Shown piece by piece: positions 51,192 through 62,823 of a stretch of DNA of 64,000 bases. The DNA comes from Photorhabdus laumondii subsp. laumondii. Lineage in GTDB: Bacteria; Pseudomonadota; Gammaproteobacteria; Enterobacterales; Enterobacteriaceae. Below the pieces are notes generated by a model. That model was given only the letters and a program-made list of their open reading frames with translations, made no database searches and had not been told where the DNA came from. The stretch spans positions 992,001-1,056,000 of the forward strand of contig NZ_CP024901.1 of the NCBI RefSeq assembly GCF_003343245.1, written 5' to 3'. Made by a program: the position numbers and the translations under genes. Numbering within the stretch: position 1 is the first letter of the stretch; every line of letters starts with the position of its first letter.

Positions 51192-53519
51192 CTAGCCGCG
51201 ACTCAATATCTTTTGGGCGGCGGTAAGGACATGATCAATTTCATCTGTCAGTTCCAACAATTCAGGTTCTATATCGGTTAATTGGACACCTTGTTGTAAT
51301 TGTTGTTCAATTAATTGGCAGAGAGCTTTAAGTTGTGGCACGCCGCTATAACAGCAGCTACCGTGTAGTTTATGGATCTGCTGCTGGTAATTTTCCACCG
51401 TTTCCCCTGACAAAACTTTTTCTGTGATTGTTTTAATGGTTGGCAGTAAATCTACCAACATTTGCAACATATCTATAGCCAACGGTTCTTTTCCGGTGGC
51501 CTGTTGTAGTGCTAATGGCCAGTTAATATGTTGTGATTTTGGTGTTTTAACGTAGCGATCTAACACGACTCTCAGACGATGTTCATCGAGAGGTTTGGTC
51601 AGGAAATCCTCAAATGGAGAGTGTGTATCGCTCTTTGGTCGGCAGGTATAAGCTGTAACTGCAATGATCGGTGTACTGTAGTGTTGCGGTAGCTGGTGGA
51701 TGTGGTTGGAAGTACAGATGCCATCCATACCTGGCATATGAATATCCATCAGAATAAGATCAAAATGGTGAGAGGCTGCTGACTGTAAAGCTTCTTCTCC
51801 ACTGTTACATAGCACGGTTTTTTCCACGATTTCGTCTAGTAATGAACCTATTAGTTTGAGGTTAGCTGGATTATCGTCAACGGCCATGACTGTCATCGGT
51901 AAACGTGGGGGATGGATAAGCGTCTTTTGTGGTACAACTGAGCCGGTTAGAATGAAATCGTCTTTTCCTAGCCATAAATCAAAACGGAAAACAGAACCTT
52001 TTTTCGGCTCACTGGTAAAGCTGATATTTCCGCCCATTTCTTGGATTAGTTTCCGTGTAATGACCAGACCGAGGCCGGTACCGCCATAATGGCGGGAAAT
52101 ACTGGCATTTGCTTGATGAAAAGCCTGAAATAGATGAGGTTGCTGTTCAGGACTGATACCAATACCTGTATCGCTGACCGTAATCTCTAAATTGATTTTA
52201 TGGTGTTTCTGTTGTAGCAGATTGATCTTTATCTCCACAGAACCTTGGTCGGTGAATTTAATCGCGTTACCGATAATATTGGTGAATATTTGCTGTAGGC
52301 GTGTAGGGTCGCCTACGACCAGATTCGGTATTTGGGGATCAACATGGTGAGTTAGCTGAATATTCTTACTTTTGGCGCTGAGTGTCAGTAATACCATGAC
52401 CTCATCAATCGTATCTTGTAGAAGGAATGGAACGTTTTCCAATACCAATTTATCCGCTTCAAGCCGCGAAAAATCCAATATATCATTGATAATGTTCAGT
52501 AGATGATTAGCAGAGCGCTCGATAATATACAGATATTCAGTTTGCTGTATTGTTAAAGGTGTTTTCAGTGTTTGGCGGGTAAAGCCAATGACGCCATTAA
52601 GTGGTGTGCGTAATTCATGAGACATATTTGCCAGAAATTCCGTTTTTATTCTGGCCGCATCCTGCGCACGTTTTTTCGCTATTGCCAGTTCAACGTTCTG
52701 AATTTCGAATTGTTCCATTGTTTCCCGCAGATCTGACGTTGCTTGATCAATATCATTTTGCATCTCTTCTTTATAGCTGGAGAGCGATTTTGCCATTGCA
52801 TTAATGCCATTTTTCAGCATATCTAATTCACCAAAATATTTCCCACTGACACGGCTGTTTAATTGCCCTTGGCGAATTCTATCGACAGTACTGACGATAT
52901 CGCTGATAGGTTTTGTGATTTTACGAACCAAATGGTAGGCGAACAGCGATGCCCAGCCAAGGCAAATGAGTAAGAGTAATATAAAAATAACGATCTCTTT
53001 ATATTGCTGTAAGTGAGCTGACCGTAAATCAAGATCAATGGCAATATAGCCAATCGGACGTAAAGATGGGGTGTCAGAATGCGGCTGATTTTGGGACAGA
53101 TGGTGTTCTGAAATAATGGGCATACGTAAAATAATACTGTTTTTAACCTCCGTTTTTGTCAGGGTGGTTGGCAGAGGCATATCTGGCGAGATCTGTAGTT
53201 GCGCTGAATTGTATTTATAGTTTGAGATATCAAATAGCTGATTATCATCGTTAAAAATGGCAATCGCCCGAACTATCTCAGAATTTCTGCGATGAAGCCG
53301 GGTGATCAATGAATTGACGCTTTCACGGTTATGCAGGTTGATGCCAATTTCACTGGCGATCGACAGGGGTTCAATAATACTGATCCCGGATCGAACAATT
53401 TGGTTCTCCAGTTCACGATAGTGATAACAGAGAAATGAGATACTGAAAAACATGCCAACCAGTAAAATTGGCACTAGGATCAGGCTCATCATGCGGATGC
53501 GTAAGCTATATTTGGTCAT
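51192..53519 (-). CDS. barA: hybrid sensor histidine kinase BarA (short form)
   Basis: Sensor of the BarA-UvrY (GacS-GacA) system controlling CsrB-type sRNAs, metabolism and virulence. Order: membrane helix (about 10-33), periplasmic part, second helix (about 175-197), HAMP, His301 (SHELRTPLNG), ATPase (TGLGL, 481-485), receiver Asp592 (LMDIHMPGMDG) and HPt His719 (HKLHGSC). E. coli BarA has 918 residues and about 125 more between ATPase and receiver; that segment is absent here, giving 775. The divergent neighbour rlmD and then relA confirm identity. Confidence 0.93.
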   Translation of the reverse strand: MTKYSLRIRMMSLILVPILLVGMFFSISFLCYHYRELENQIVRSGISIIEPLSIASEIGINLHNRESVNSLITRLHRRNSEIVRAIAIFNDDNQLFDISNYKYNSAQLQISPDMPLPTTLTKTEVKNSIILRMPIISEHHLSQNQPHSDTPSLRPIGYIAIDLDLRSAHLQQYKEIVIFILLLLICLGWASLFAYHLVRKITKPISDIVSTVDRIRQGQLNSRVSGKYFGELDMLKNGINAMAKSLSSYKEEMQNDIDQATSDLRETMEQFEIQNVELAIAKKRAQDAARIKTEFLANMSHELRTPLNGVIGFTRQTLKTPLTIQQTEYLYIIERSANHLLNIINDILDFSRLEADKLVLENVPFLLQDTIDEVMVLLTLSAKSKNIQLTHHVDPQIPNLVVGDPTRLQQIFTNIIGNAIKFTDQGSVEIKINLLQQKHHKINLEITVSDTGIGISPEQQPHLFQAFHQANASISRHYGGTGLGLVITRKLIQEMGGNISFTSEPKKGSVFRFDLWLGKDDFILTGSVVPQKTLIHPPRLPMTVMAVDDNPANLKLIGSLLDEIVEKTVLCNSGEEALQSAASHHFDLILMDIHMPGMDGICTSNHIHQLPQHYSTPIIAVTAYTCRPKSDTHSPFEDFLTKPLDEHRLRVVLDRYVKTPKSQHINWPLALQQATGKEPLAIDMLQMLVDLLPTIKTITEKVLSGETVENYQQQIHKLHGSCCYSGVPQLKALCQLIEQQLQQGVQLTDIEPELLELTDEIDHVLTAAQKILSRG

Positions 53520-53572
53520 AATCGTCCATTATGGGAAAATAAGAACTTAATAATTCATAGTCCGTAAGAATC

Positions 53573-54889
53573 ATGGTGCAATTTTATTCCCCCAATCGTC
53601 GAACGGTAAATCGACATATCATCACAGTTACCGCTGATAATCTGGATGCCCAGGGGCAGGGCGTAGCTCGCCATCAGGGTAAAACTATTTTTGTCGCCGG
53701 GTTATTGCCCGGTGAACAGGCACAGGTACAACTAACGGAAGAGAAGCGACAGTTTGCAAAAGCAAAGTTGGTTAAGCGTTTATCTGACAGTCCATATCGT
53801 GTGAATCCCCGTTGTCCTCATTTTGGAGTATGTGGCGGTTGTCAGCAACAACATGTTGCACCGGATTTACAACGTGAAAGTAAAGCCAGCGTTCTCGAAC
53901 ACCTGATTAGGCGAGAAACTGGTGTAACGGTTTCTGCCAAACCGGTGATTCTTGGCCCTGAATATGGTTATCGGCGCCGGGCAAGGCTTGGTTTACATTA
54001 TCAAATAAAACAGCGCCAACTGGTGATAGGATTTCGTCAAAATCAATCCAATGAATTAGTTGCTATAAAAGAGTGCCCGGTTTTGCGACCTGAATTGGAA
54101 CAGTTATTACAGCCATTATCTCAGTGTCTGAATAGTTTGAAAGCGGTTAAACGGTTGGGGCATGTGGAGTTGGTGCTAGCAGATAATGGCCCATTGATGA
54201 TATTGCGCCATCTTGATCCCTTGAAGCGGGAAGATAAAGAGAAACTAGGCACATTTTCCGTGCAACATAATGTCGCTGTCTATCTGGCGGCGGATGAAAC
54301 TTCACTTGAATCACTGAATGAACTGCCGGAACCTTGGTATCAGGTAGATGGGCTGAAACTGGTTTTCAGTCCAAGAGATTTTATTCAGGTTAACGATCAG
54401 GTGAATCAACAAATGGTTGCTCAGGCGATAGAGTGGCTCGATTTGCAACCGAATGATAACGTGCTTGATCTATTCTGTGGAATGGGGAATTTTACCTTAC
54501 CTATTGGTCGCATAGTGCAATCTGTAGTCGGAGTCGAAGGGGTTGCCACGTTGGTGGCTAATGGGCAATATAATGCCAAAATAAATAATTTGGATAACAT
54601 ATCTTTCTGCCATGAAAACCTGGAAGCTGACATACATCATCAACCTTGGGCTAAACTGGGGTTTAACAAGGTTTTATTAGATCCGGCGCGTGCTGGGGCG
54701 GTAGGAGTCATGTCACACATTGTTGAGCTGGTGCCAGAGAAAGTAGTCTACGTCTCTTGTAATCCAACAACATTGGCGCGGGACAGTAAGATTCTGCTTG
54801 AGGCTGGCTATCAAATTATCAGTGTGCGGATGCTGGATATGTTTCCGCATACAGGTCATCTGGAGTCAATGGCGCTATTTAGTCGTTAG
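53573..54889 (+). CDS. rlmD: 23S rRNA (uracil-1939-C5) methyltransferase
   Basis: Fe-S-containing RNA methyltransferase. TRAM domain first, then the cluster cysteines [17 protein letters not shown] motif [20 protein letters not shown] and the catalytic VYVSCNP. 438 residues against 433 in E. coli. The GTG/ATG choice is simple: ATG 53573 starts [11 protein letters not shown], matching MAQFYSAKRRT. It is divergent from barA. Confidence 0.96.
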   Translation: MVQFYSPNRRTVNRHIITVTADNLDAQGQGVARHQGKTIFVAGLLPGEQAQVQLTEEKRQFAKAKLVKRLSDSPYRVNPRCPHFGVCGGCQQQHVAPDLQRESKASVLEHLIRRETGVTVSAKPVILGPEYGYRRRARLGLHYQIKQRQLVIGFRQNQSNELVAIKECPVLRPELEQLLQPLSQCLNSLKAVKRLGHVELVLADNGPLMILRHLDPLKREDKEKLGTFSVQHNVAVYLAADETSLESLNELPEPWYQVDGLKLVFSPRDFIQVNDQVNQQMVAQAIEWLDLQPNDNVLDLFCGMGNFTLPIGRIVQSVVGVEGVATLVANGQYNAKINNLDNISFCHENLEADIHHQPWAKLGFNKVLLDPARAGAVGVMSHIVELVPEKVVYVSCNPTTLARDSKILLEAGYQIISVRMLDMFPHTGHLESMALFSR

Positions 54890-54930
54890 ATCGTGGTTGG
54901 GTAGAAGTTATGAAGTAGTCGGGAGAGATT

Positions 54931-57162
54931 ATGGTTGCGGTAAGAAGTGCTCATTTAACCCCTGCGGGAGAGTTTGCAGTAAACAGGTGGATCGCGAGTT
55001 TAAATATAGCCAATCTTCAATTGGGTGAGAAATTAGCCGAAACCTGGCGTTATTGTCACGAAAAAGCGCAAAATCATCCTGATTCAGAACTTCTGTTATG
55101 GCGTGGTGTAGAGATGGTTGAGATCCTCTCCACGTTAAGTATGGATAGCGACAGTATGCGTGCGGCGTTACTGTTCCCGTTAATGGATGCCAAATTACTC
55201 GGTGATGAAACCGTTACCGAGGCGTTTGGCAGCGCGATTACCAATCTGGTGAAAGGTGTTATGGAAATGGATGCCATTCGCCAGTTAAAAGCCACTCATC
55301 ACGATTCAATCTGCTCTGTACAGGTTGATAATGTTCGCCGGATGCTACTGGCAATGGTGGAAGATTTTCGTTGTGTCATTATCAAATTGGCAGAGCGGAT
55401 TGCCCATTTGCGGGAAGTTAAAGAGGCGACTGAAGATGAGCGTGTACTGGCTGCGAAAGAGTGTTCCAACATTTATGCGCCGCTCGCTAACCGATTAGGT
55501 ATTGGTCAACTTAAATGGGAACTTGAGGATTACTGCTTCCGTTATCTCCATCCTGATGAATATAAAAAAATTGCGAAATTACTGCATGAACGCCGAATTG
55601 ATCGTGAGCAGTACATTGATTACTTTGTCAATACATTACGCAAGCATATGCTCAAGGAGGGCGTCACTACTGAAATATACGGGCGTCCTAAACATATCTA
55701 CAGCATTTGGCGCAAAATGCAGAAAAAATCACTGGCATTTGATGAACTGTTTGATGTTCGGGCTGTGCGGATTGTGGTTGAACGTTTGCAAGATTGTTAT
55801 GCGGCTTTGGGGATAGTACATACTCACTATCGTCATTTGCCCGATGAATTCGATGATTATGTTGCTAACCCGAAGCCGAATGGCTATCAATCCATTCATA
55901 CTGTGGTACTTGGGCCGGGTGGTAAGACATTGGAAATCCAGATCCGTACTCGTCAGATGCATGAAGATGCAGAATTGGGAATAGCTGCCCACTGGAAATA
56001 TAAAGAGGGGGCTGCGGCGGGTAGTCGTGTCGGATATGAAGGGCGCATTGCATGGCTACGTAAACTGATCGCATGGCAGGAAGAGATGGCTGATTCTGGT
56101 GAGATGCTGGATGAAGTTCGCAGTCAGGTGTTTGATGATCGGGTATATGTATTTACACCGAAAGGCGATGTTGTTGATCTCCCTACCGGTTCCACGCCGC
56201 TGGATTTTGCTTACCATATTCACAGTGATGTGGGGCATCGTTGTATTGGGGCGAAAATCAGTGGTCGCATTGTGCCATTCAGCTATCAATTGCAAATGGG
56301 CGATCAGATTGAAATCATCACACAGAAACACCCGAACCCAAGTCGTGATTGGTTAAATCCAAACTTGGGATATGTCACCACAAGCCGCGGTCGGGCGAAA
56401 ATCCACAACTGGTTCCGCAAACAGGATCGGGATAAAAACATTATCGCCGGTCGTCAGATGCTGGATAACGAACTGGAGCACTTGGATATCAGCCTAAAAG
56501 AGGCGGAAAAGCTGCTGATTGCCCGTTATAACGTCCATACACTTGATGAAGTACTGGCGGGAATTGGGGTTGGTGATATCCGTATTAACCAGTTGGTCAA
56601 TTTCTTACAAAGCAAACTTAAGAAAACCACCGCAGAGGATGCAGATCGGGAAGCGCTTCGCAATTTAGAGAGTAAATCACATCCACAGCGTAGTTCTGCT
56701 AAAGATGATGGGCGGATTGTGGTAGAAGGTGTGGGTAATTTGATGCATCACATTGCCCGTTGCTGCCAGCCCATTCCCGGCGATGAGATTGTCGGCTTTA
56801 TCACTCGTGGCCGAGGGATCTCTATCCACTGGGTTGATTGTGAACAACTGGCCGAGTTGCAGGCAAATGCGCCGGAAAGGGTGGTGGATGCGGTTTGGGG
56901 AGAGAGCTATTCCAGTGGTTACTCACTGATTGTGCGTGTTGTTGCGAATGATCGCAGTGGATTATTGCGTGATATCACCACGATTCTGGCGAATGAGAAG
57001 GTGAACGTGCTTGGGGTGAGTAGCCGCAGCGATGTAAAACAGCAGATTGCTACCATCGATATGAATATTGAGATTTATAACCTGCAAGTACTGGGGCGGA
57101 TTTTGGCGAAAATCAATCAGTTACCGGATGTTATTGAAGCTAAACGTCTTCATGGCAACTGA
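54931..57162 (+). CDS. relA: GTP pyrophosphokinase (ppGpp synthetase I)
   Basis: Ribosome-associated stringent-response enzyme. 743 residues (E. coli 744): inactive pseudo-hydrolase domain, synthetase domain with RPKHIYSIWRKM and YQSIHTVVLGPGG, TGS (VYVFTPKGDVVDLPTGST), conserved-cysteine domain (HHIARCCQPIPGDEIVG) and a C-terminal ACT domain. It follows rlmD by 41 bp. With dksA it supplies the ppGpp/DksA pathway, which in Photorhabdus affects secondary metabolism. Confidence 0.97.
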   Translation: MVAVRSAHLTPAGEFAVNRWIASLNIANLQLGEKLAETWRYCHEKAQNHPDSELLLWRGVEMVEILSTLSMDSDSMRAALLFPLMDAKLLGDETVTEAFGSAITNLVKGVMEMDAIRQLKATHHDSICSVQVDNVRRMLLAMVEDFRCVIIKLAERIAHLREVKEATEDERVLAAKECSNIYAPLANRLGIGQLKWELEDYCFRYLHPDEYKKIAKLLHERRIDREQYIDYFVNTLRKHMLKEGVTTEIYGRPKHIYSIWRKMQKKSLAFDELFDVRAVRIVVERLQDCYAALGIVHTHYRHLPDEFDDYVANPKPNGYQSIHTVVLGPGGKTLEIQIRTRQMHEDAELGIAAHWKYKEGAAAGSRVGYEGRIAWLRKLIAWQEEMADSGEMLDEVRSQVFDDRVYVFTPKGDVVDLPTGSTPLDFAYHIHSDVGHRCIGAKISGRIVPFSYQLQMGDQIEIITQKHPNPSRDWLNPNLGYVTTSRGRAKIHNWFRKQDRDKNIIAGRQMLDNELEHLDISLKEAEKLLIARYNVHTLDEVLAGIGVGDIRINQLVNFLQSKLKKTTAEDADREALRNLESKSHPQRSSAKDDGRIVVEGVGNLMHHIARCCQPIPGDEIVGFITRGRGISIHWVDCEQLAELQANAPERVVDAVWGESYSSGYSLIVRVVANDRSGLLRDITTILANEKVNVLGVSSRSDVKQQIATIDMNIEIYNLQVLGRILAKINQLPDVIEAKRLHGN

Positions 57163-57180
57163 TCGCGGGAAAATTTGGAT

Positions 57181-57241
57181 ACTGTGACTGGGGTGAGCGA
57201 GTGCAGCCAACAAAGAGGCAACTTGAAAGATGACGGGTATA
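57181..57241. repeat. right half of an ERIC element supplying the mazG start
   Basis: The 61 bp GTGACTGGGGTGAGCGAG... to GATGACGGGTATA equal the right half of the other ERIC copies. The left half is missing. The ATG in GATGACGGGTATA is the mazG start codon. Confidence 0.9.
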
Positions 57242-58009
57242 AAACGGTTACTGGGGATTATGGCACAGTTGCGCCATCCTCAGCAGGGATGTCCTTGGGA
57301 CAAAGAGCAGACATTCAAAACGATTGCACCTTATACGCTAGAAGAGACTTATGAAGTCATTGATGCCATTGAGCGCGGTGATTTTTCTGATCTGAAAGAA
57401 GAGCTGGGTGATCTGTTATTTCAGGTAGTGTTCTATGCTGAAATGGGCAAAGAGCAACAGTTGTTTGATTTTGATGATATCTGTAATGCGATTAGCGATA
57501 AGCTGGAACGCCGCCATCCACATATTTTCGGTCAGCAGCAGGATATCAGCAGTGATGTGGCTATCAGTGGTTGGGAAAAACGTAAGGCGCAGGAAAGAGC
57601 GCAAAAAGATCTACATTCGGTCCTTGATGACATTCCGGCAAGTCTGCCGGCATTGATGAAAGCGTATAAAATACAGAAACGTTGTGCTGCGGTTGGTTTT
57701 GACTGGGATACTTTGGGGCCGGTGTTAGACAAAGTTTATGAAGAGATCGACGAAGTGATGGATGAGGCTCATCAGGCGGTGGTTGATCAACAGCATTTGG
57801 AGGAAGAGATTGGTGATTTATTGTTTGCTGTTGTGAACTTATCCCGTCATCTTGGATACAAGCCGGAAATTGCATTGCAAAAAGCATGTAATAAGTTTGA
57901 GAACCGATTTAGAGAAATAGAAAAGCTGATTTTGAAGCAAGGTCACACCTTGGAAGCGGCGACATTGGAAGAAATGGAAAAAATGTGGCAACAGGTTAAG
58001 AAGCAATAA
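57230..58009 (+). CDS. mazG: nucleoside triphosphate pyrophosphohydrolase MazG
   Basis: Hydrolyses NTPs to NMP and PPi; in E. coli it lowers ppGpp. 259 residues with two MazG repeats: CPWDKEQTFKTIAPYTLEET / ELGDLLFQVVFYAEM and VYEEIDEVMDEA / EEIGDLLFAVVNLSRHLG. The start MTGIKRLLGIMAQLR aligns with E. coli MNQIDRLLTIMQRLR. Codons 1-4 (ATG ACG GGT ATA) are the terminal bases of the ERIC half-element, whose AGAGG 11 nt upstream may serve as ribosome site. The next in-frame ATG (Met11) would remove conserved residues. Confidence 0.95.
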   Translation: MTGIKRLLGIMAQLRHPQQGCPWDKEQTFKTIAPYTLEETYEVIDAIERGDFSDLKEELGDLLFQVVFYAEMGKEQQLFDFDDICNAISDKLERRHPHIFGQQQDISSDVAISGWEKRKAQERAQKDLHSVLDDIPASLPALMKAYKIQKRCAAVGFDWDTLGPVLDKVYEEIDEVMDEAHQAVVDQQHLEEEIGDLLFAVVNLSRHLGYKPEIALQKACNKFENRFREIEKLILKQGHTLEAATLEEMEKMWQQVKKQ

Positions 58010-58169
58010 CCGCAAAGCTGAGATTTTCAATTGCTTACAGTAGGGCGATTTTTCTTAAATAAACTAACCTGATGAATTTAAATAATAATTAGGGGAGTTT
58101 CTTGGCTAAAGTATGGTGGAAAATACCTTATTTGCGTTCAGATTATTTGTGGCAAATTTAAGGTTCGGG

Positions 58170-58175
58170 TATACT
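58170..58175 (+). promoter_or_regulatory. probable -10 box of the pyrG promoter
   Basis: TATACT, preceded by CGGG, lies about 55 bp upstream of pyrG in the 221-bp gap after mazG. No convincing -35 hexamer is seen. Confidence 0.4.
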
Positions 58176-58215
58176 GCTTTCCCGTCCTAGTTATATCCAT
58201 CATCTTTAAACCTAA

Positions 58216-59868
<1,653 letters not shown>

Positions 59869-59876
59869 GATGTGCA

Positions 59877-59910
59877 GTGAGTGACGGTATGAAGTGTTTC
59901 CGTCACTCAC
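59877..59910 (+). other. RNA hairpin in the pyrG-eno intergenic region
   Basis: A perfect 11-bp stem (GTGAGTGACGG with CCGTCACTCAC) and a 12-nt loop. No T-tract follows, so it is not a classical terminator; it may stabilise or process the pyrG-eno transcript. Confidence 0.6.
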
Positions 59911-59914
59911 CTGA

Positions 59915-61243
<1,329 letters not shown>

Positions 61244-61273
61244 TAGGTAATTAATTAAGTATTAGAATTAAAC

Positions 61274-61296
61274 AGGAGGGGTAAAACCCTCCTTCA
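61274..61296 (+). terminator. hairpin after eno
   Basis: A 7-bp stem (AGGAGGG with CCCTCCT), a GTAAAA loop and a short T-rich tail, 31 bp after the eno stop. Confidence 0.65.
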
Positions 61297-61865
61297 TACA
61301 GGTAATAGCCTGATAACTTCTACAACGTCAATTTTTGAGTTTTCCTGAGGCAGTCGGTCGGTGCAGCCATGCTTTCACATATGAAACTTTTCGCCGATGG
61401 CTTAATAGCGAGAATCCCCCCTTTAATGTTGCTGAGAAGATTTACCTTGATATAACGGATTTTAGTTAGCTGTCTCAACAACAGTTCGGACATATCCATA
61501 CTTGGCAACTAGAGCCTTGTATTGGTGTGACAGAATTACCCGGTAAGCTGAGAGCTAAATGATGTCCGATGGTCGGACTCAGAGCCTCGACTGCAAGGTC
61601 AAAAAGAAAAAAACATTTAAACAAGACGAAGATCTATTTTTTAATAGAAAAGACACGCTAACCTTTAGTCAGAACTCAGAACTCAGAACTCAGAACTCAG
61701 CTTTTTTATGGCAATTATACTTTTGCTTGATATCAGACATATTTATTTCATAACCGGGGTCGCAAGAGAAAAAGATATTTAACGTACGTGAAATTATAAA
61801 GATCGCCTTATTTTCCATTCGTTATATTGGCCACTCTTTATAGAACTTCCCCGATCTAAAAATTA
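61297..61865. other. gap without a recognisable gene
   Basis: About 570 bp. A 62-codon minus-strand open frame (61508-61320) has no recognised similarity. At 61670-61697 the 7-mer CAGAACT is repeated four times in tandem. This marks the edge between eno and an accessory segment. Confidence 0.45.
61670..61700. repeat. 4-copy tandem repeat of CAGAACT
   Basis: Four perfect 7-bp units plus CAG. It is like the longer 7-bp array near can in unit length but not in sequence. Confidence 0.85.
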
Positions 61866-61919
61866 ATGGATTTTTGCGGTCATCCTTATACGTACGATCC
61901 ATCTTGGAAAAGGATATTG

Positions 61920-62633
61920 ATGAAAATGAATCAGCGAGAAACTAACGTAAGCATATTGGCAGGGAATTCACGAGTTTATCTCAATAAGGATAGCGAGATA
62001 GTTGTCGAGGCTCAGTTGAAAGCCTTTGAGGCTGCTCTGATGTTCGCCAAACGAAGCCAAGATGAATGTGGTCAATTACCGAGGATATCCGTGGCGTTCG
62101 ATCATCATGGGATATTCCGCCTCCAGTTCCTGATAAATAATCTCACTAATTCTCAAAAACGGAACCCTCGTCTGAGTCATCTCCACGCCTCGATCAGGAA
62201 TATCTTCTTGCCCGTAGCAGAAAAATATCAGATTCCGCTCAGTGAGATACGTGTTATTCACGAAGATTCAGCCAGGCAGCACCTTGTCCACATCCTAGCC
62301 TCTGGAGAAATACCCGAAATCATCACACGGCGGATGGTGTCCAAAAACCTCGCTGACGGCAAACCACCGACATCAGATGCTGCTTACGAAGAGCCGACTC
62401 AGAAACTCACCTGTGCAGCAATTACGAAGGAGTATTTTGAGAAAGCTGCCGGTGATCACAAAGGCTCAGATACTATTCTGGAGGTGTTCTTTGAGGATTG
62501 CGCTTGGTCGAGAGCTTTGGCCTATGTGCGTGGGCTGCAACTCAGTCATATGCTCGGTGTTTCAACCGCCATTCGTCTTAATCTTGTTAATGAAGAGGGG
62601 GAGGTGAGTCAAGGTGATGTAATTACTGCCTAG
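61920..62633 (+). CDS. protein of unknown function beside a cysteine desulfurase
   Basis: 237 residues from the ATG at 61920, which has AAAAGGA 5 nt upstream; the longer frame from 61866 lacks a site. No signal peptide or membrane helix. Segments such as PRISVAFDHHGIFRLQFLIN, HLHASIRNIFLPVAEKYQIP, IRVIHEDSARQHLVHILA and LEVFFEDCAWSRALAYVRG look like a compact soluble enzyme or adaptor, but I recognise no family. There are conserved-looking His and Asp/Glu residues but no known motif. It is followed by an ERIC and then a cysteine desulfurase on the same strand, so a role in sulfur chemistry is possible. Confidence 0.7.
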   Translation: MKMNQRETNVSILAGNSRVYLNKDSEIVVEAQLKAFEAALMFAKRSQDECGQLPRISVAFDHHGIFRLQFLINNLTNSQKRNPRLSHLHASIRNIFLPVAEKYQIPLSEIRVIHEDSARQHLVHILASGEIPEIITRRMVSKNLADGKPPTSDAAYEEPTQKLTCAAITKEYFEKAAGDHKGSDTILEVFFEDCAWSRALAYVRGLQLSHMLGVSTAIRLNLVNEEGEVSQGDVITA

Positions 62634-62639
62634 CAGATA

Positions 62640-62762
62640 TATACCCGTTATCTTTCAGGTTGCCTCTTTGTTGGCTGCATTCACTCTGGTTACATAGTTC
62701 TCTATGCTCCCGGGGATTCGTTTCCTTGCCGCCGCGATGCATCTTGAAATCCATAGGGTATA
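62640..62762. repeat. ERIC element (123 bp), copy 6
   Basis: ERIC with normal ends and core but lacking about 4 bp in the left arm (CACTCTGGTTACATAG instead of CACTCACCCCGGTCACATAG). It begins 6 bp after the stop of the unknown gene and lies within the presumed operon. Confidence 0.92.
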
Positions 62763-62823
62763 GATATAGTCAAGATAATAAAAAAATAATTTCATCTTCG
62801 TTTGTTAGTGGGGAAAATAAATT

